From the NCBI RefSeq assembly GCF_004138105.1, contig NZ_RXHQ01000008.1, forward strand, positions 1-64,000: a stretch of 64,000 nucleotides of DNA. The letters are read 5' to 3'. Source of the DNA: Xylanivirga thermophila (GTDB lineage: Bacteria; Bacillota; Clostridia; Caldicoprobacterales; Xylanivirgaceae). The notes beneath the pieces are model-generated. The model was not told where the DNA came from. It searched no databases and saw nothing but the letters and a program-made list of their open reading frames with translations. How positions within the stretch are numbered: position 1 is the first letter of the stretch; every line of letters starts with the position of its first letter. Below, piece after piece: positions 36,025 to 46,490 of the stretch. The position numbers were made by a program, and so were the translations under genes.

Positions 36025-37830
36025 ATGTTTTTTGATTCTATTAAAAGTGCTTATATAAATAGTTCATATCAAAACAAACTAATAATATCATTCTGTATTA
36101 CTATACTAGTTCCTGTTATTTTATTGTCTTACTTCTCCTATTATCAAAACCTGCAGGTAATAAAAACCCAATCTATCGCAATATCAGAATTATACTTGCA
36201 TCAAGTTGAAAGCTCTATAAATACCAAACTAACTGATCTAGCAAATACAGCTAAAGTTCTTTCTAGACAGACTGCTGTTACTACAATTCTTGAAAAAGAC
36301 CCTACATCTGTCTCTTTTAGTGAGCAATTAGATGATTTAAAAGATCTCGATAATATTGTATCCACGTTTTTATCATCTTCCCCTGAAATGTATAAAATAC
36401 GCCTATATGTAGATAGTAAGTTCATTTATAGCAATCGTAATGATACTACTTATAATCTGGATAGCTTTGCCAGCACAAAATGGGCCAAAATGGTTAACAG
36501 TTTTTATACAGATTTATATTTTACAGAACCCTATGAATATAGGTATATTTTAAATAATATCCAGCGAATTATATCAGTTATCGTTCCTATACGAAGCTCT
36601 AAAGACTTCGAAAAAATTATTGGTGTAATATGTATAGATATGCTAGAAAAAGACATATTAGATTCAATGAAGGTTGCAGATTATACCTCAAGAGGACAAA
36701 TCATAATCACTGACAAAAACTACAACCCATTACTTATATATACAACAAATGATAAATTTAATTTAGACTCTATTAATAATATTATTCAAAAAAATGTAGG
36801 GGCAAATAAATCTGAAAATATATCAGTAATTAACAATAATGTTATTGGAATGGTATCATTATGGAATACTTGGAAATTGATTTCCATAAACTCTATGGAG
36901 GATCTATTAGCAGCCCAATCCAATTTAAAATTCCGATTTGTGTTATCGATTATTTTAACAAGCATTTGCGTCTATTTACTCGCATATTTTTGTGGAAAGT
37001 ATAATGCTAAAAGAATAGGCAATCTAGCAAAACAGATTAGAATTGTCGAAAGTGGTAATTTTAATGTTAAATGCATTGTCGATAGCGCTGATGAAATTGG
37101 AGACCTCCAAACTAGTTTTAATCGTATGATCGAAGAGATTGATACTTTAATGAAAAATCAATATCAATTAGGAAAAAATCTTAACGCCATGGAAATGCAA
37201 GTGCTACAAGCACAGATTAATCCGCATTTTTTATATAATACCCTAGATCTTATACTATGGACCGCTAAACGGAATGATATGGAATTAGTTTGTGATATAG
37301 TTTTAAAACTATCCAAATTTTATAGAATAAGTCTAAGCAATGGTAGCAACTTCATTACTCTATCAGATGAAATAGAACATGTACGTTTGTATGTAGAGTT
37401 ACAAAAGCTCCGATTTTCAAAGAACATATATCTATATACTGATATATGTAATTCTCTTAAAAATTATAGGATTATGAAACTACTATTACAACCTATTGTA
37501 GAAAATAGCATTATTCATGGAATTACCAATTCTGATGCAGAACATGGAGAAATCTATATCTCTGCAACACTACAAGGAGAAATTATACAAATTGTTATTG
37601 AAGATAATGGTATAGGTATGGATCATAGTACAGTAGCTAAATTGATGAGTTATAGCGAATTTCATACTAATAAAGAGCATATAAGTGGTTATGGACTTAA
37701 GAATGTCATAGACCGACTAAAATTATATTATGACAATCAATCACGAATTATTTTTGAATCAACACCAAATATAGGGACTAAAGTTACAATCATAATACCG
37801 TACAATTATAAAAATGAAAATTTACATTAA
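36025..37830 (+). CDS. YesM-type sensor histidine kinase
   Basis: This 601-residue membrane sensor has a first transmembrane helix near 20-40, an extracellular Cache-like domain (about 45-290), a second helix near 305-325 (FVLSIILTSICVYLLAYF) and a HAMP linker. The His_kinase domain has AQINPHFLYNTLDLILW (phosphorylated His). The ATPase N-box is VENSIIHGI and the G-box is EDNGIGM. It lies 37 bases after the yesN-like gene with AGGAGG upstream. It probably senses an extracellular sugar or the loaded binding protein. Confidence 0.92.
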   Translation: MFFDSIKSAYINSSYQNKLIISFCITILVPVILLSYFSYYQNLQVIKTQSIAISELYLHQVESSINTKLTDLANTAKVLSRQTAVTTILEKDPTSVSFSEQLDDLKDLDNIVSTFLSSSPEMYKIRLYVDSKFIYSNRNDTTYNLDSFASTKWAKMVNSFYTDLYFTEPYEYRYILNNIQRIISVIVPIRSSKDFEKIIGVICIDMLEKDILDSMKVADYTSRGQIIITDKNYNPLLIYTTNDKFNLDSINNIIQKNVGANKSENISVINNNVIGMVSLWNTWKLISINSMEDLLAAQSNLKFRFVLSIILTSICVYLLAYFCGKYNAKRIGNLAKQIRIVESGNFNVKCIVDSADEIGDLQTSFNRMIEEIDTLMKNQYQLGKNLNAMEMQVLQAQINPHFLYNTLDLILWTAKRNDMELVCDIVLKLSKFYRISLSNGSNFITLSDEIEHVRLYVELQKLRFSKNIYLYTDICNSLKNYRIMKLLLQPIVENSIIHGITNSDAEHGEIYISATLQGEIIQIVIEDNGIGMDHSTVAKLMSYSEFHTNKEHISGYGLKNVIDRLKLYYDNQSRIIFESTPNIGTKVTIIIPYNYKNENLH

Positions 37831-37893
37831 AAAACATAGCGTGACATTTTTAAAGCTATTAAAACTCAATAATTTATAAATACAATATCAAAA

Positions 37894-37936
37894 ACTAAAA
37901 GAGCTCTCATACTGAAAGTATGGTAGCTCTTTTAGT
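37894..37936. terminator. Bidirectional terminator between yesM-like and symporter genes
   Basis: ACTAAAAGAGCT plus TCATACT pairs with AGTATGG plus AGCTCTTTTAGT around one mismatch, with A and T runs at both feet. It lies between convergent genes (stops at 37830 and 37947). Confidence 0.82.
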
Positions 37937-37946
37937 TGTCTAAGTT

Positions 37947-39326
37947 CTATAGTAAAGCAAATTTTTCAATATAACCAAATATAAAAACAATCAAAACTAT
38001 AACTGACAAAATAAAGGTAAGATAAAATCTTAATTTTTCGGGAAACTTTATTCCCTTACCTGCATTAGCTTCATTAATAAAATTCTTCCATCCCCATCCA
38101 TAGCGACTAACGCAAAAAAATACATAAACCAATGAACCTAGAGGCAGTATATTATTGCTAACAATAAAATCTTCCAAATCTAGAATAGAAGAACCTTGTC
38201 CCAATGGTGTAAAACCACTCCAAATATTAAATCCAAAGGCACATGGTAAAGACAAAAGAATAACGGCAAAAAAATTAATAAACACCGATCGTTTTCTTGT
38301 CCAACCAAAAAGATCAATACCAAAGGAAATAATATTTTCAAACACAGCAATTACAGTAGATAGGGCAGCAAAAACCATAAATATATAAAATGCAATTCCC
38401 CATAATTGCCCTGCCGGCATAGCATTAAAAATATTTGGTAAAGTAATAAAAACAAGCCCAGGTCCACTATCAGGATTAACTCCAAAGGAAAAACATGCCG
38501 GGAAAATAATAAGTCCGGACATAACTGCTACTAAGGTATCAAGGATTATAATGTTTAAACTCTCTCCAAGCAAACTATGCTCTTTAGAAATATAGCTCCC
38601 AAATATAGCCATGCATCCCATCCCGATACTCAGCGTAAAGAAGGCCTGCCCCATTGCCGCATAGATAGTTGACCAAAGCCCATTCTCAGCTATTTTATCA
38701 ACCTTAGGCAATAAATAAAAAGAAAGACCCTCCATTGCATTAGGCAGTGTAACTGATCGCACAACTAAAGCAATCATTATAAATAGAAGGCAGGACATCA
38801 TGACTTTAGTTATCCTTTCAACACCATTCTGAAGTCCTAAAGAACAAACGCCAAAACCCAAAGTACAGGAAATAATCATCCAAAATACGCTTGCCCCTGT
38901 ATTAGAAGTAAGTCCTTCAAAAATTGCTCCTACTTCTGCTGGTGTAACACCCACAAAATCTCCCCTTATCATAAAGAAAAGATAAGCTATCATCCAGCCT
39001 GAAATAGTAGTATAGAACATCATAAGCAAATAGCTTCCTGCCATTGCAAACCATTTAAAATTATGCCACTTACTGCCTTCAGGTTCTAGAACATCAAAAG
39101 ACACAGCAACACTTTTTTGACTGGCACGCCCCACAGAAAACTCCATAACCATAATTGGCAATCCAATGATTAAAAGAAATAAAAAATATATAAGTACAAA
39201 GAATCCGCCCCCATAGAGCCCTGTAATATACGGAAACCGCCAGACATTACCCAAACCTATTGCACAACCGGCAGAGATTAGAATAAAGCCTAGCCGCGAT
39301 GAAAAAGTTTCCCTCTCTTGTTGCAT
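37947..39326 (-). CDS. Sodium-dependent neurotransmitter-type symporter (NSS/SNF family)
   Basis: This 459-residue membrane protein starts SSRLGFILISAGCAIGLGNVWRFPYITGLYGGGFFVL, the NSS signature with the unwound helix-1 sodium and substrate site. About 11-12 hydrophobic segments follow. Bacterial members import amino acids such as Trp, Tyr or Leu with sodium. Start 39326 follows GGAGGAGATTTT. It is a single-gene unit; the substrate cannot be read from sequence. Confidence 0.9.
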   Translation of the reverse strand: MQQERETFSSRLGFILISAGCAIGLGNVWRFPYITGLYGGGFFVLIYFLFLLIIGLPIMVMEFSVGRASQKSVAVSFDVLEPEGSKWHNFKWFAMAGSYLLMMFYTTISGWMIAYLFFMIRGDFVGVTPAEVGAIFEGLTSNTGASVFWMIISCTLGFGVCSLGLQNGVERITKVMMSCLLFIMIALVVRSVTLPNAMEGLSFYLLPKVDKIAENGLWSTIYAAMGQAFFTLSIGMGCMAIFGSYISKEHSLLGESLNIIILDTLVAVMSGLIIFPACFSFGVNPDSGPGLVFITLPNIFNAMPAGQLWGIAFYIFMVFAALSTVIAVFENIISFGIDLFGWTRKRSVFINFFAVILLSLPCAFGFNIWSGFTPLGQGSSILDLEDFIVSNNILPLGSLVYVFFCVSRYGWGWKNFINEANAGKGIKFPEKLRFYLTFILSVIVLIVFIFGYIEKFALL

Positions 39327-39434
39327 AAAATCTCCTCCAATGATAGATATAATATACATATTATACGGTATATTCTGAAATAGTGAAAGGAAAACTTTAA
39401 TACTGTACTATAATATACTATATTCCAATCCATT

Positions 39435-42400
39435 TTAGATATCTTTTAGTAAATTGACTATATTATTACTACTTTTTGTCTGTATTCTTTGAAATTTTTT
39501 ATAGTTTACTCCTATCCCGTCATCTAAATCAATCTTCACACCTTGATCTTCTACATATTTCGCCACTTGATCATACTCTATGCATTCCTCTAACTGTTTT
39601 TTAATCTTTTCCTTTTTCTTTACAGCATTCATTTTTTTCTCCTGAGAGATGCCTGAATTCAACATAACATCAAGCTTTTTTATTTCCGCTTCATATATTT
39701 TCTGCAGCACATGAAGATAATTAGTTCTAATCTTTTTAATAATATCTCCATCATATTTATGTATATATATAAGCACATTAAGACCGTTCTGTTTACCTGA
39801 ATGAAACATCCAATACACAGGGCGCTTCCTATATAGTTTTACATGATCTTTATAAAACTCCTTTATAAAATACCTCCTTATAGTCTGTCTTGAAGCTTCA
39901 CATGCCTTTCTTCCTATACTGTTTGCTATATAATCGAGATTCTCTTCTAAATTAGCTTTACCAAAGACAATCTCTATGAACTCTATAAATCTATCTACTA
40001 TGTCACCTTTAAAATATTCATCATCTAAAACAGGTATTATATTATCTATTGACGGTGTAAAACTCCTATTCATTGAATATCGGCCGAACATGCATCCTAC
40101 CGCATATGATATTAATAATTTTATGTCCCGTTTCCTATCTGCCCGTCTTATAGTTATATCCCTTTCATCAATATCTTTGAAAACTTCACTATGCAAACCA
40201 TATATACTGATAAATAGCCTGTTCAATTCTTCTTCATTGGATCTTAACTCATTAAAACGCTTCTCCGACACTTCTGCCCATCTATTAAATGCATCTTCTA
40301 AAGTCCCGTTATCATCCTTATATATTAATATGGGATGCATCTTAAAATCCATTGATATTTCGAAAGAATCCCAATCTTCCTTAGCAATCTCTACATTCCT
40401 TTTTTCTATATACTCCACTCTCTTTAGAACGTCCTCCCGCCTTATTATAGGAAAATTTCTTATATCTTTTACCTGAACATTCATAGTAGGATTCACTATC
40501 GACAAATAGAAATCAAATACCTTGCTATTAAAAAGCGCCAGGCAGTAATACATATTCTCAGGCTCTATAATAGCAGGCCCTCCTTTGTCAAACACACATC
40601 CTGGCGGGAGATATCTAAAACTTGGATGATTGGTAATAGCAGTGTAGCTAATACCCTCCCTATACCAATATGCCTCAGGTAATAGATTTGAAGTACTGTT
40701 ATTTTTATAGAAATTACGAGCCTTGCTACGCCAATCCACTACAAACAATAAATTTCCATAATGCCTTCTAAAGTCTCCGCCTTTTGAATAAGGCACCCAG
40801 TCCTTGTTCTTGCCTATTTTCTGTCTGTCCACCTCCCACCATAGCCTTAGATATCTATCATTATTCGCCGTAATATTCTGTGAACCTGTAAAACTACTTA
40901 TTAAATCTATACTAAATCCATTTTCAAAACATTGAATAAACTTTTTGCCTATCCAATAGGCTATAGGAGAACCTGGAATTTTAATGAAATCATATATCTT
41001 CGATACATATCTATTCTTAGCATTAAAATATTCTTTCATCTTTTTACCTGCACTATTATAATCAACGAGTCTTATATACCTCCCCCTATAATGCTTGTTT
41101 TTATACTTTTTTATTACAAATGCAGTGGTTTGTACCACCTCGCCACCTATATCATCAAATGCCCTGGAACCTAGATGAACCATTGAGCATATGGTATAGT
41201 CATCTATGATTTTTTTTCTTATTTTTGTAAATCTAGATAGGAACATCCATGAATGCTGTGTAATCATACTTATAAAGCCCCCGGGTTTTGCATACTCAAT
41301 ACATTTCTCTATAAACACCGTGAATAAATCATTTTTTGACATGGGAAAACAATGATCAATATATCTTTTAAGTTTATCTCCCATGCTTCTCCTTCCCAAA
41401 TACGGTGGATTGGTACATACAACATGATATTTATAACTCATAATTCGCGCCTGTCTTATAAGGCATGGAAATCTATTAAGCACTATAGTTTTATATTCAT
41501 TTTCAGATATATTCTGTGTATCATCTAGTTTTATTTCATCTAATCTCTTTTCCAATGGAGCAAAATCTATATATTGCAGTCTAAGTATTGAACCGTACTC
41601 TTTAGCATCCTCAAATACATCTATAATATATAAAATAGATCTTTTTAACGATTCATCTCCCGCCGAAAAATAATCTATCACCCCTTCTGATATGCCATTA
41701 CTCTCCTGTATTGAACATATATTAAAACGTATATCCTCGTTAAATATATCCCTGTTTTTACTCGCTGCCTTCATCATCAATGCAAAATAAGTAAGCTGAA
41801 AAGCTCTATCATCTATGTCCAGGCCATATAAGTTGTTCTCCAATATAAGCTTTGGTATATCTGTTTCAGGGTAACCCATACTCTTATATATATCAAATAA
41901 CACATCAAATGCATATACAAGTATATTGCCACTGCCCATAGCAGGATCAATGATTTTAATATCTTTCACATTGAAATTTTTATATAATTTAGCGTTTATA
42001 TTATGTAACTGATTTTTAGCCTCGTCTATTTGGCTTGCTTCATCCAGATAATATTCCCATCTATCCCTAAATACCCCAGCATCATCCAATTGCTCGAGCC
42101 ACAGCCTACCCAAAGAATTTTCTACCAGATATTTAACTATCCATTCTGGAGTAAAAAATTGTGTTGCCGGGGGAATTTTTTCACCTATAATCTTTATATT
42201 ATTCTGAAGCCCGGAAAATACTTCATCCTTTTTATCTGAAATATAGTATTGATATAACCAACCAACGACCTCTACATGGTCCTTGAAATCATCCTCAGGA
42301 ATATCTATAGCCAGCTTTCTTATGACTGAACCTTCCTCCAACAAATTATTAGGCAAAAACAATGTAGTATAGTTATCTAGCCTTTTGAAAATATAAGGAA

Positions 42401-42695
42401 GCATTTCATTCAGTTTATTACACTGTCTTATAAACAAATACTCTGCCTGATCTATTGTATCTGAATACGCCGTACCATCATCAACCGATGATAAGCCCCT
42501 TACATCTGAATAGAGATACCCGTTTACCTCCATAAACCTTATGGCTATGATCCTTTTAAACCAGGCATATGCTATCTCTTCTATCTCTGAAGCAGAAATA
42601 TTTTTCTGTCCTATTTCAAACGCTCTTTTTTTTACATCATCTGTTAATTTTCTCCTCGCCCATATGGCGAAATTCCTTAAAACTATCTTATCCAT
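39435..42695 (-). CDS. pglX: PglX-type adenine-specific DNA methyltransferase, orphan
   Basis: This 1086-residue protein begins MDKIVLRNFAIWARRKL as BREX-1 PglX proteins do. Motif I is DPAMGSGNILVYAF near 250, and the amino-methyltransferase motif IV NPPY is at about 429 in CTNPPYLGRRS. A target-recognition region follows (WWEVDRQKIG, SKGGDFRRHYGN, YLPPGCVFDKGGPAI). It should methylate N6 of adenine in a non-palindromic site. No brxA, brxB, brxC, pglZ or brxL lies within the window. The ORF is open 30 codons upstream; 42695 is the family-consistent start. Confidence 0.88.
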   Translation of the reverse strand: MDKIVLRNFAIWARRKLTDDVKKRAFEIGQKNISASEIEEIAYAWFKRIIAIRFMEVNGYLYSDVRGLSSVDDGTAYSDTIDQAEYLFIRQCNKLNEMLPYIFKRLDNYTTLFLPNNLLEEGSVIRKLAIDIPEDDFKDHVEVVGWLYQYYISDKKDEVFSGLQNNIKIIGEKIPPATQFFTPEWIVKYLVENSLGRLWLEQLDDAGVFRDRWEYYLDEASQIDEAKNQLHNINAKLYKNFNVKDIKIIDPAMGSGNILVYAFDVLFDIYKSMGYPETDIPKLILENNLYGLDIDDRAFQLTYFALMMKAASKNRDIFNEDIRFNICSIQESNGISEGVIDYFSAGDESLKRSILYIIDVFEDAKEYGSILRLQYIDFAPLEKRLDEIKLDDTQNISENEYKTIVLNRFPCLIRQARIMSYKYHVVCTNPPYLGRRSMGDKLKRYIDHCFPMSKNDLFTVFIEKCIEYAKPGGFISMITQHSWMFLSRFTKIRKKIIDDYTICSMVHLGSRAFDDIGGEVVQTTAFVIKKYKNKHYRGRYIRLVDYNSAGKKMKEYFNAKNRYVSKIYDFIKIPGSPIAYWIGKKFIQCFENGFSIDLISSFTGSQNITANNDRYLRLWWEVDRQKIGKNKDWVPYSKGGDFRRHYGNLLFVVDWRSKARNFYKNNSTSNLLPEAYWYREGISYTAITNHPSFRYLPPGCVFDKGGPAIIEPENMYYCLALFNSKVFDFYLSIVNPTMNVQVKDIRNFPIIRREDVLKRVEYIEKRNVEIAKEDWDSFEISMDFKMHPILIYKDDNGTLEDAFNRWAEVSEKRFNELRSNEEELNRLFISIYGLHSEVFKDIDERDITIRRADRKRDIKLLISYAVGCMFGRYSMNRSFTPSIDNIIPVLDDEYFKGDIVDRFIEFIEIVFGKANLEENLDYIANSIGRKACEASRQTIRRYFIKEFYKDHVKLYRKRPVYWMFHSGKQNGLNVLIYIHKYDGDIIKKIRTNYLHVLQKIYEAEIKKLDVMLNSGISQEKKMNAVKKKEKIKKQLEECIEYDQVAKYVEDQGVKIDLDDGIGVNYKKFQRIQTKSSNNIVNLLKDI

Positions 42696-42866
42696 GCTAT
42701 TTCCCCGCCTTTTCCATCCTAAACACGAATAATTATAACATGACAATTTTTCTAAGTCTATATCCCCATATTTTCCAAAAGCCATACATTTCCTAGGTAT
42801 AAGTTATGGTTTGAATTAACATAATAGATAGTGAAATAGATATTTTTTAGGAGGTACATGATTACA

Positions 42867-43064
42867 ATGTTTGGTACAGTAAAGTGGTTTAATCCCCAAA
42901 AGGGATTTGGCTTTATCGAAAGCGATGAAGGTGGAGATGTGTTTGTACACTTTTCCGCCATAAATGCTGAGGGGTACAAATCTCTTGAAGAAGGACAAAG
43001 GGTTCAGTTTGATATAGAAGATGGTCCAAAGGGGCCTCAGGCTACAAACGTTATCCCGTCATAA
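42867..43064 (+). CDS. Cold-shock protein, CspA family (first copy)
   Basis: This 65-residue OB-fold RNA chaperone has RNP1 KGFGFIES and RNP2 VFVHFSAI. The start is taken at MFGTVKWF, matching the second copy at 44811, although an ATG three codons upstream lies nearer the AGGAGG. It differs from the second copy at about ten positions. It is convergent with glpK, sharing a terminator. Confidence 0.94.
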   Translation: MFGTVKWFNPQKGFGFIESDEGGDVFVHFSAINAEGYKSLEEGQRVQFDIEDGPKGPQATNVIPS

Positions 43065-43080
43065 ACTAAAATATTTACCA

Positions 43081-43112
43081 AAGGGCATTGGCAGTTGAGT
43101 GCCAATGCCCTT
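43081..43112. terminator. Bidirectional terminator between csp and glpK
   Basis: AAGGGCATTGGCA (43081-43093) pairs perfectly with TGCCAATGCCCTT (43100-43112) around a six-base loop and serves both convergent genes. Confidence 0.88.
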
Positions 43113-43121
43113 CTATTTGTA

Positions 43122-44660
<1,539 letters not shown>

Positions 44661-44736
44661 TTATCTCTATTATATCCCTAAAACACGGTAAATTTTAAAA
44701 TTTTATCGTTTTTTTTAATAAAACTTTCAAATATAC

Positions 44737-44766
44737 CTTACATTTTTCTCGAATATGGTATATAAT
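44737..44766 (+). promoter_or_regulatory. Promoter of the second cold-shock gene
   Basis: CTTACA (44737-44742) and consensus TATAAT (44761-44766) are separated by 18 bases, giving a leader of about 40 bases before the ATG at 44811. Confidence 0.65.
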
Positions 44767-44810
44767 TAAATATAAATTTAATATAAAGTATTTCAGGAGG
44801 TACATAGTTA

Positions 44811-45008
44811 ATGTTTGGTACAGTAAAATGGTTTAATGCTCAAAAAGGATTTGGATTTATAGAAAGCGATGAAGGTGGAGATGTTTTCGTACATTTTTCC
44901 GCCATACAAATGGATGGATATAAATCCCTTGAAGAAGGTCAAAGGGTTCAATTTGATATTGAACAAGGTGCTAAAGGACCTCAAGCTGTTAATGTAGTTA
45001 CTGCTTAA
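44811..45008 (+). CDS. Cold-shock protein, CspA family (second copy)
   Basis: This 65-residue OB-fold nucleic-acid-binding protein has RNP1 KGFGFIES and RNP2 VFVHFSAI. It is nearly identical to the copy at 42867, and both are preceded by AGGAGGTACAT. The 10-base spacing between AGGAGG and the ATG supports this start. A terminator follows the stop. Confidence 0.95.
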   Translation: MFGTVKWFNAQKGFGFIESDEGGDVFVHFSAIQMDGYKSLEEGQRVQFDIEQGAKGPQAVNVVTA

Positions 45009-45023
45009 TTTAGTACCGGAATC

Positions 45024-45050
45024 AAGGCACTGATATATTATCAGTGCCTT
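45024..45050. terminator. Terminator between the second csp gene and degV
   Basis: AAGGCACTGATA (45024-45035) pairs with TATCAGTGCCTT (45039-45050), followed by TTTTC on the plus strand. It also lies just after the degV stop on the minus strand. Confidence 0.85.
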
Positions 45051-45070
45051 TTCTATATTTTATGTTACTT

Positions 45071-45907
45071 TTAAAACGCTATAATGAGTCCTCCATCATT
45101 TGCATATACTGTGCTGATTCCAGCTGTCTCCACAATTATTATATCTTTAAATTTATATTTTTTACGTACTTCTTCCCTAAATTGCAGCGCTTTTTCCAGA
45201 CAATTACAATGTGCTATCCCAAGTATCTTTTCTTCAAAACGCTCTCCATGCTCGCCTATTAGATCAACTAATCGACGTAATGCCTTTTTGGATCCCCTGA
45301 CCTTCTCAAGAACGCTTATTTCTCCCTCACCATTATCAGACATTATGGGCTTTATGGAAAACATAGATGCAATCTTCCCTTTAAGGGCATTCAATCTTCC
45401 GGCTTTAACTAGATTATCAAGGGAATCTAAAACAAATAACGTCTTCATTTCTTTTATATATGCATTAGTCTTATCAATAATAGATAAATTATCGCATCCC
45501 TTGTTTATTAATTCTGAGATCTTCATACCAACAAGCGTTTCACCTATAGAAGCACTTAATGAGTCAAAAACATGGATAAACTTATTTCCTATTTCCTCCT
45601 TGAGCATTTCCTTTGCCATCATAGCAGAATTATAGGTGCCACTTAGTTTGGATGATAGGGTAACAACAAAAATATTATCACTATTTTTATATGCCTCCAT
45701 AAAATTGTTTGGAGAAGGACTCGCTGTTTTAGGAGATTCAGTGCTATTTCCCATATGGTGTAAAAGCATTTTTGTATCGAGTTTCTCATCATCCTTATAG
45801 CTTTTTGAGCCTATATGAATATTTAAAGGAACAAGACCTATGTTTAATCTCTTTTTTAGTTTTTCATTTAGATCACAACAACTATCTGCAATAATTTTAT
45901 ATTTCAT
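45071..45907 (-). CDS. DegV family fatty-acid-binding protein
   Basis: This 278-residue protein has the two-domain DegV fold. The N-terminal part includes IIADSCCDLNEKLKKRLNIGLVPLNIHIG and TASPSPNNFMEAYK, and the fatty-acid site includes VVTLSSKLSGTYNSA. DegV/FakB-type proteins bind fatty acids and can present them to fatty acid kinase FakA. The start at 45907 follows AAGGAG. It diverges from the MarR operon. Confidence 0.9.
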   Translation of the reverse strand: MKYKIIADSCCDLNEKLKKRLNIGLVPLNIHIGSKSYKDDEKLDTKMLLHHMGNSTESPKTASPSPNNFMEAYKNSDNIFVVTLSSKLSGTYNSAMMAKEMLKEEIGNKFIHVFDSLSASIGETLVGMKISELINKGCDNLSIIDKTNAYIKEMKTLFVLDSLDNLVKAGRLNALKGKIASMFSIKPIMSDNGEGEISVLEKVRGSKKALRRLVDLIGEHGERFEEKILGIAHCNCLEKALQFREEVRKKYKFKDIIIVETAGISTVYANDGGLIIAF

Positions 45908-45996
45908 AAATTCACTCCTTCCCATTTAGTTCTCTTTTATATTATACAGCATTATTTTTTGGTAAATCAAGGATCTTACTGAAAAATAAATATTTA

Positions 45997-46035
45997 TATG
46001 TTATAATAATTATTGTATATAAATATTATAACATA
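45997..46035. promoter_or_regulatory. Likely MarR operator: 12-base inverted repeat
   Basis: TATGTTATAATA (45997-46008) and TATTATAACATA (46024-46035) are perfect reverse complements separated by 15 bases. They lie in the divergent region directly before marR and contain a TATAAT sequence, which would allow autorepression. Confidence 0.6.
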
Positions 46036-46052
46036 TAAAGGTGGTAGATTGC

Positions 46053-46478
46053 ATGGAAGATATAAGTTTGGAATGCTACAACAAACTTATGCACCTAAGC
46101 TGGAGAATAATAAAACAATCTCGAAAGAACCTTGCCAATCTAGGTTTTGCATGGAATCAATACACCGTATTAAAAAATATCAATCCTGAAGAATCCATTA
46201 CATTATCGGAGCTAAGTATTCGTACATCTAAGGACTGTAGCAATTTAACTGCCATTGTAGACTTTTTAGAAAAAAAAGAGCTAGTAAAACGCAATGTAGA
46301 TACTCGAGATAGGCGAGCTATAAGAATACAACTGACGCACAAGGGAAAAAAAGTAAGAAAAGATACCATATCACAACATGAAATCTTTATACATTCATTA
46401 TTTGATAATATTGAAGATATGGAGATTCAGGATTTTATGGGATCTATAGATATTGTAAATGATAAGATAAATCTGTAG
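46053..46478 (+). CDS. MarR-family transcriptional regulator
   Basis: This 141-residue winged-helix repressor has the recognition helix and wing in ITLSELSIRTSKDCSNLTAIVDFLEKKELVKRNVDTRDRRAIRIQLT. The start at 46053 follows AAAGGTGG; the open frame extends four codons upstream to a GTG. It is 12 bases before the first exporter gene, so it probably controls the ABC exporter in response to a toxic ligand. Confidence 0.9.
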   Translation: MEDISLECYNKLMHLSWRIIKQSRKNLANLGFAWNQYTVLKNINPEESITLSELSIRTSKDCSNLTAIVDFLEKKELVKRNVDTRDRRAIRIQLTHKGKKVRKDTISQHEIFIHSLFDNIEDMEIQDFMGSIDIVNDKINL

Positions 46479-46490
46479 GAGGCGCTTACA

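Noticed and set aside
39976-40476. Open frame of 166 codons antisense to pglX
   Set aside because: It lies wholly within a confidently assigned gene, shows no recognisable motifs or ribosome site, and its composition is explained by the opposite strand.
39435-42867. Complete BREX defence island around PglX
   Set aside because: None of the other BREX components is present on either side within the window.
45084-45635. Open frame of 183 codons antisense to degV
   Set aside because: It is a shadow of the degV coding strand; no domain is recognisable.
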